The notes under the pieces are model-generated. The model was given only the letters and a program-made list of their open reading frames with translations. It was not told the origin of the DNA and made no database searches. DNA of 64,000 nucleotides from Stutzerimonas xanthomarina DSM 18231. Its GTDB lineage: Bacteria > Pseudomonadota > Gammaproteobacteria > Pseudomonadales > Pseudomonadaceae. The stretch spans positions 124,001 through 188,000 of the forward strand of contig NZ_FQXA01000002.1 in assembly GCF_900129835.1 (NCBI RefSeq). Reading direction: 5' to 3'. Both the position numbers and the translations under genes were made by a program. Of the stretch, positions 62,890-64,000 are shown in pieces; the stretch's first letter is position 1; each line of letters begins with the position of its first letter.

Positions 62890-63258
62890 TTACGACGTGC
62901 CGCGACGCTCGCCCGGATGCGTTTCGTGGCCCATCGGTGTGGTGTCAGGGAAGGCCATTTCTGGCTCGTCGAAGTCGGGGCTGTGCACTTCCGAATCCAA
63001 TGGCATGTGGCTGTAGCGCTGCTTATCGGCTCGGGCCTGATGTGGCGCCTGCTCGGTTGCGGTCAAGATTCGCTTGGCCTCACAACGGCCGCTGATGCCA
63101 CGAGCCAAGGCCATGCCACCCATCGCGAGCTGCAACAGACCGCTGAGGCCACCGCGTCGCAGCCCTCGACCCAGCATCACCAGTCCGCCGGCCACTGAGG
63201 CGCCGCGTTCCCAGCCGTGCACGTTTTGAGGAGCATTCTTGTCAAAAAGTCGATTCAT
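62890..63258 (-). CDS. DUF2892-like membrane protein
   Basis: A 122-residue protein. Residues ~12-75 (NVHGWERGASVAGG, LGRGLRRGGLSGLLQLAMGG, GISGRCEAKRIL) match the YgaP-type transmembrane DUF2892 fold: two short helices with conserved ERG and a Cys near the end. The C-terminal half is polar and variable. AGGAA precedes the ATG. Function unknown; often near stress genes. Confidence 0.75.
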   Translation of the reverse strand: MNRLFDKNAPQNVHGWERGASVAGGLVMLGRGLRRGGLSGLLQLAMGGMALARGISGRCEAKRILTATEQAPHQARADKQRYSHMPLDSEVHSPDFDEPEMAFPDTTPMGHETHPGERRGTS

Positions 63259-63903
63259 GGTCGTTCCTTATGTTCAGCCGTAGAACCTGTGCCTCGTTTG
63301 AGGCGAAAACGAGGCACAGTGGGTGTTGTCGGGCGAAGGGCCACACCCGTCTGGCGTGCCCGCAGACGATGCAGTTTTGGCTCGTTTCGTTGGTATAGCT
63401 TGGGCAGCGCCGCAGCGGTATTCGTTCGGGACGAAAGATGAGCGGCATGCGGCAAGGCTTGACAGTTCGGCATGGGTCCCGCAGATTTCGCTAAACGTAA
63501 TTGAATTACGCAAAAAAATAATAGAGCGCTGTGCAAATGCGGCGTGCCTTGTATGCAGCCATGGCAACGAATATGGATTCATCAGTTTTCTTCCGGTTCA
63601 CCGCGTCCGCTCGTCCCCGTACCGTCCAGGTATCCGTCCGCTCGGTGAGCCTGGTCACTCCGGTTGGCCTGTTGCGTGGCGGCGATGCGCGTTTGCCAAC
63701 CCAGCCAAAGCACAGCGCGCAGGGCAGGTTGGCAGTCAGACCTGACGCCTGGCTGAGCCGTTGAAATGAAGACTTTGGGCTTTCGATTGACACTGGGCGA
63801 CCATCTGGGTCGCAGCGTCCGTGGGATTTCCTGTGCGCCGCCGAGCTGACCTTCGCAGAACGTCAACCTCTTAAAAACGTACCGTTATTCCAAGGAGCCA
63901 GTC
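63259..63903. other. Intergenic region before hpd
   Basis: 645 bp with no gene I can support. Short ORFs on both strands (for example 63531-63764) have no ribosome site. Contains an AT-rich stretch (CGCAAAAAAATAATAG, near 63509) that may be part of a promoter. The right end must hold the hpd promoter. Confidence 0.45.
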
Positions 63904-64000
63904 ATGGCCGATCTGTTTGAAAACCCAATGGGCCTCATGGGCTTCGAATTCATAGAATTTGCCTCGCCCACCCCGAACGTCATTGAGCCGGTGCTGGAAA
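63904..64000 (+). CDS. hpd: 4-hydroxyphenylpyruvate dioxygenase, N-terminal part
   Basis: ATG at 63904 with AAGGAG 6 nt upstream opens a protein beginning [20 protein letters not shown], which I recognise as Pseudomonas 4-hydroxyphenylpyruvate dioxygenase. It turns 4-hydroxyphenylpyruvate into homogentisate with Fe(II) and O2, in tyrosine breakdown. Only 32 residues are in the window, so domain evidence is limited to this N-terminus. Confidence 0.9.
   Translation, partial: MADLFENPMGLMGFEFIEFASPTPNVIEPVLE

Noticed and set aside
63531-63764. 77-codon ORF upstream of hpd
   Set aside because: No ribosome site, Arg/Ser-rich random-looking composition, competing frame on the other strand.

Overview
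The window is a chromosomal segment of a GC-rich gammaproteobacterium of the Pseudomonas group, most likely the Stutzerimonas (P. stutzeri) lineage. The evidence is gene content and protein similarity: a MucD protease, a NosR-family protein, a MucR-type MHYT-GGDEF-EAL protein, a nirBD operon with a PP2C-kinase gene, the Pseudomonas-type start of 4-hydroxyphenylpyruvate dioxygenase at the right edge, and REP-like repeats. No rRNA, tRNA, CRISPR array, prophage or intact insertion sequence was seen.

Left part (1-9400): the end of an M24 peptidase and two transporters, then a minus-strand operon for cyclohexanecarboxylate catabolism (aliA-badH-badI-aliB-badR). It covers CoA activation, dehydrogenation, alcohol oxidation and ring cleavage to pimelyl-CoA, but no dedicated badK hydratase is present. 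A long non-coding stretch with one small ORF and a four-repeat KGG stress protein follow.

Middle-left (9400-26000): ExoD, a CPA1 antiporter, a DUF1615 lipoprotein, a frameshifted apyrase of the animal CANT1 type, an AraC/LysE pair, a DoxX remnant, a HAD phosphatase, a DUF2254 membrane protein, mucD, a broken small secreted-protein gene, a large hybrid histidine kinase, and a tandem glycine riboswitch in front of a DadA-like flavoprotein.

Centre (26000-44300): small enzymes, a solitary nosR/nirI-type gene, a thiolase, cheV, a Tat-exported SMP-30 protein, DNA polymerase II and a DUF3079 protein. Then comes a tightly overlapping minus-strand operon rsbR-rsbS-rsbT-ATPase/SpoIIE phosphatase-histidine kinase-hybrid kinase. 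This is a complete Gram-negative stressosome coupled to two-component output, with a divergently transcribed c-di-GMP GGDEF-EAL gene across a 505-bp intergenic region.

Right part (44300-64000): an SH3 membrane protein, two small hypotheticals, and the nitrite assimilation operon nirB-nirD-nirC-PP2C/kinase on the minus strand. The operon has a sigma-54-type promoter and a strong terminator hairpin in its leader. Then follow an aldo/keto reductase, a secreted phytase-like protein, a CurA-type reductase, a group of exported proteins of unknown function, a glycosyltransferase-RmlD fusion with a SAF-domain oxidoreductase, two small hypotheticals and the start of hpd.

Main points of interest are the stressosome/two-component operon, the GT2-RmlD fusion, the nirB leader, the pentanucleotide repeat before the PP2C-kinase gene, the glycine-riboswitch flavoprotein, and several small or decaying genes easily missed by automated annotation.
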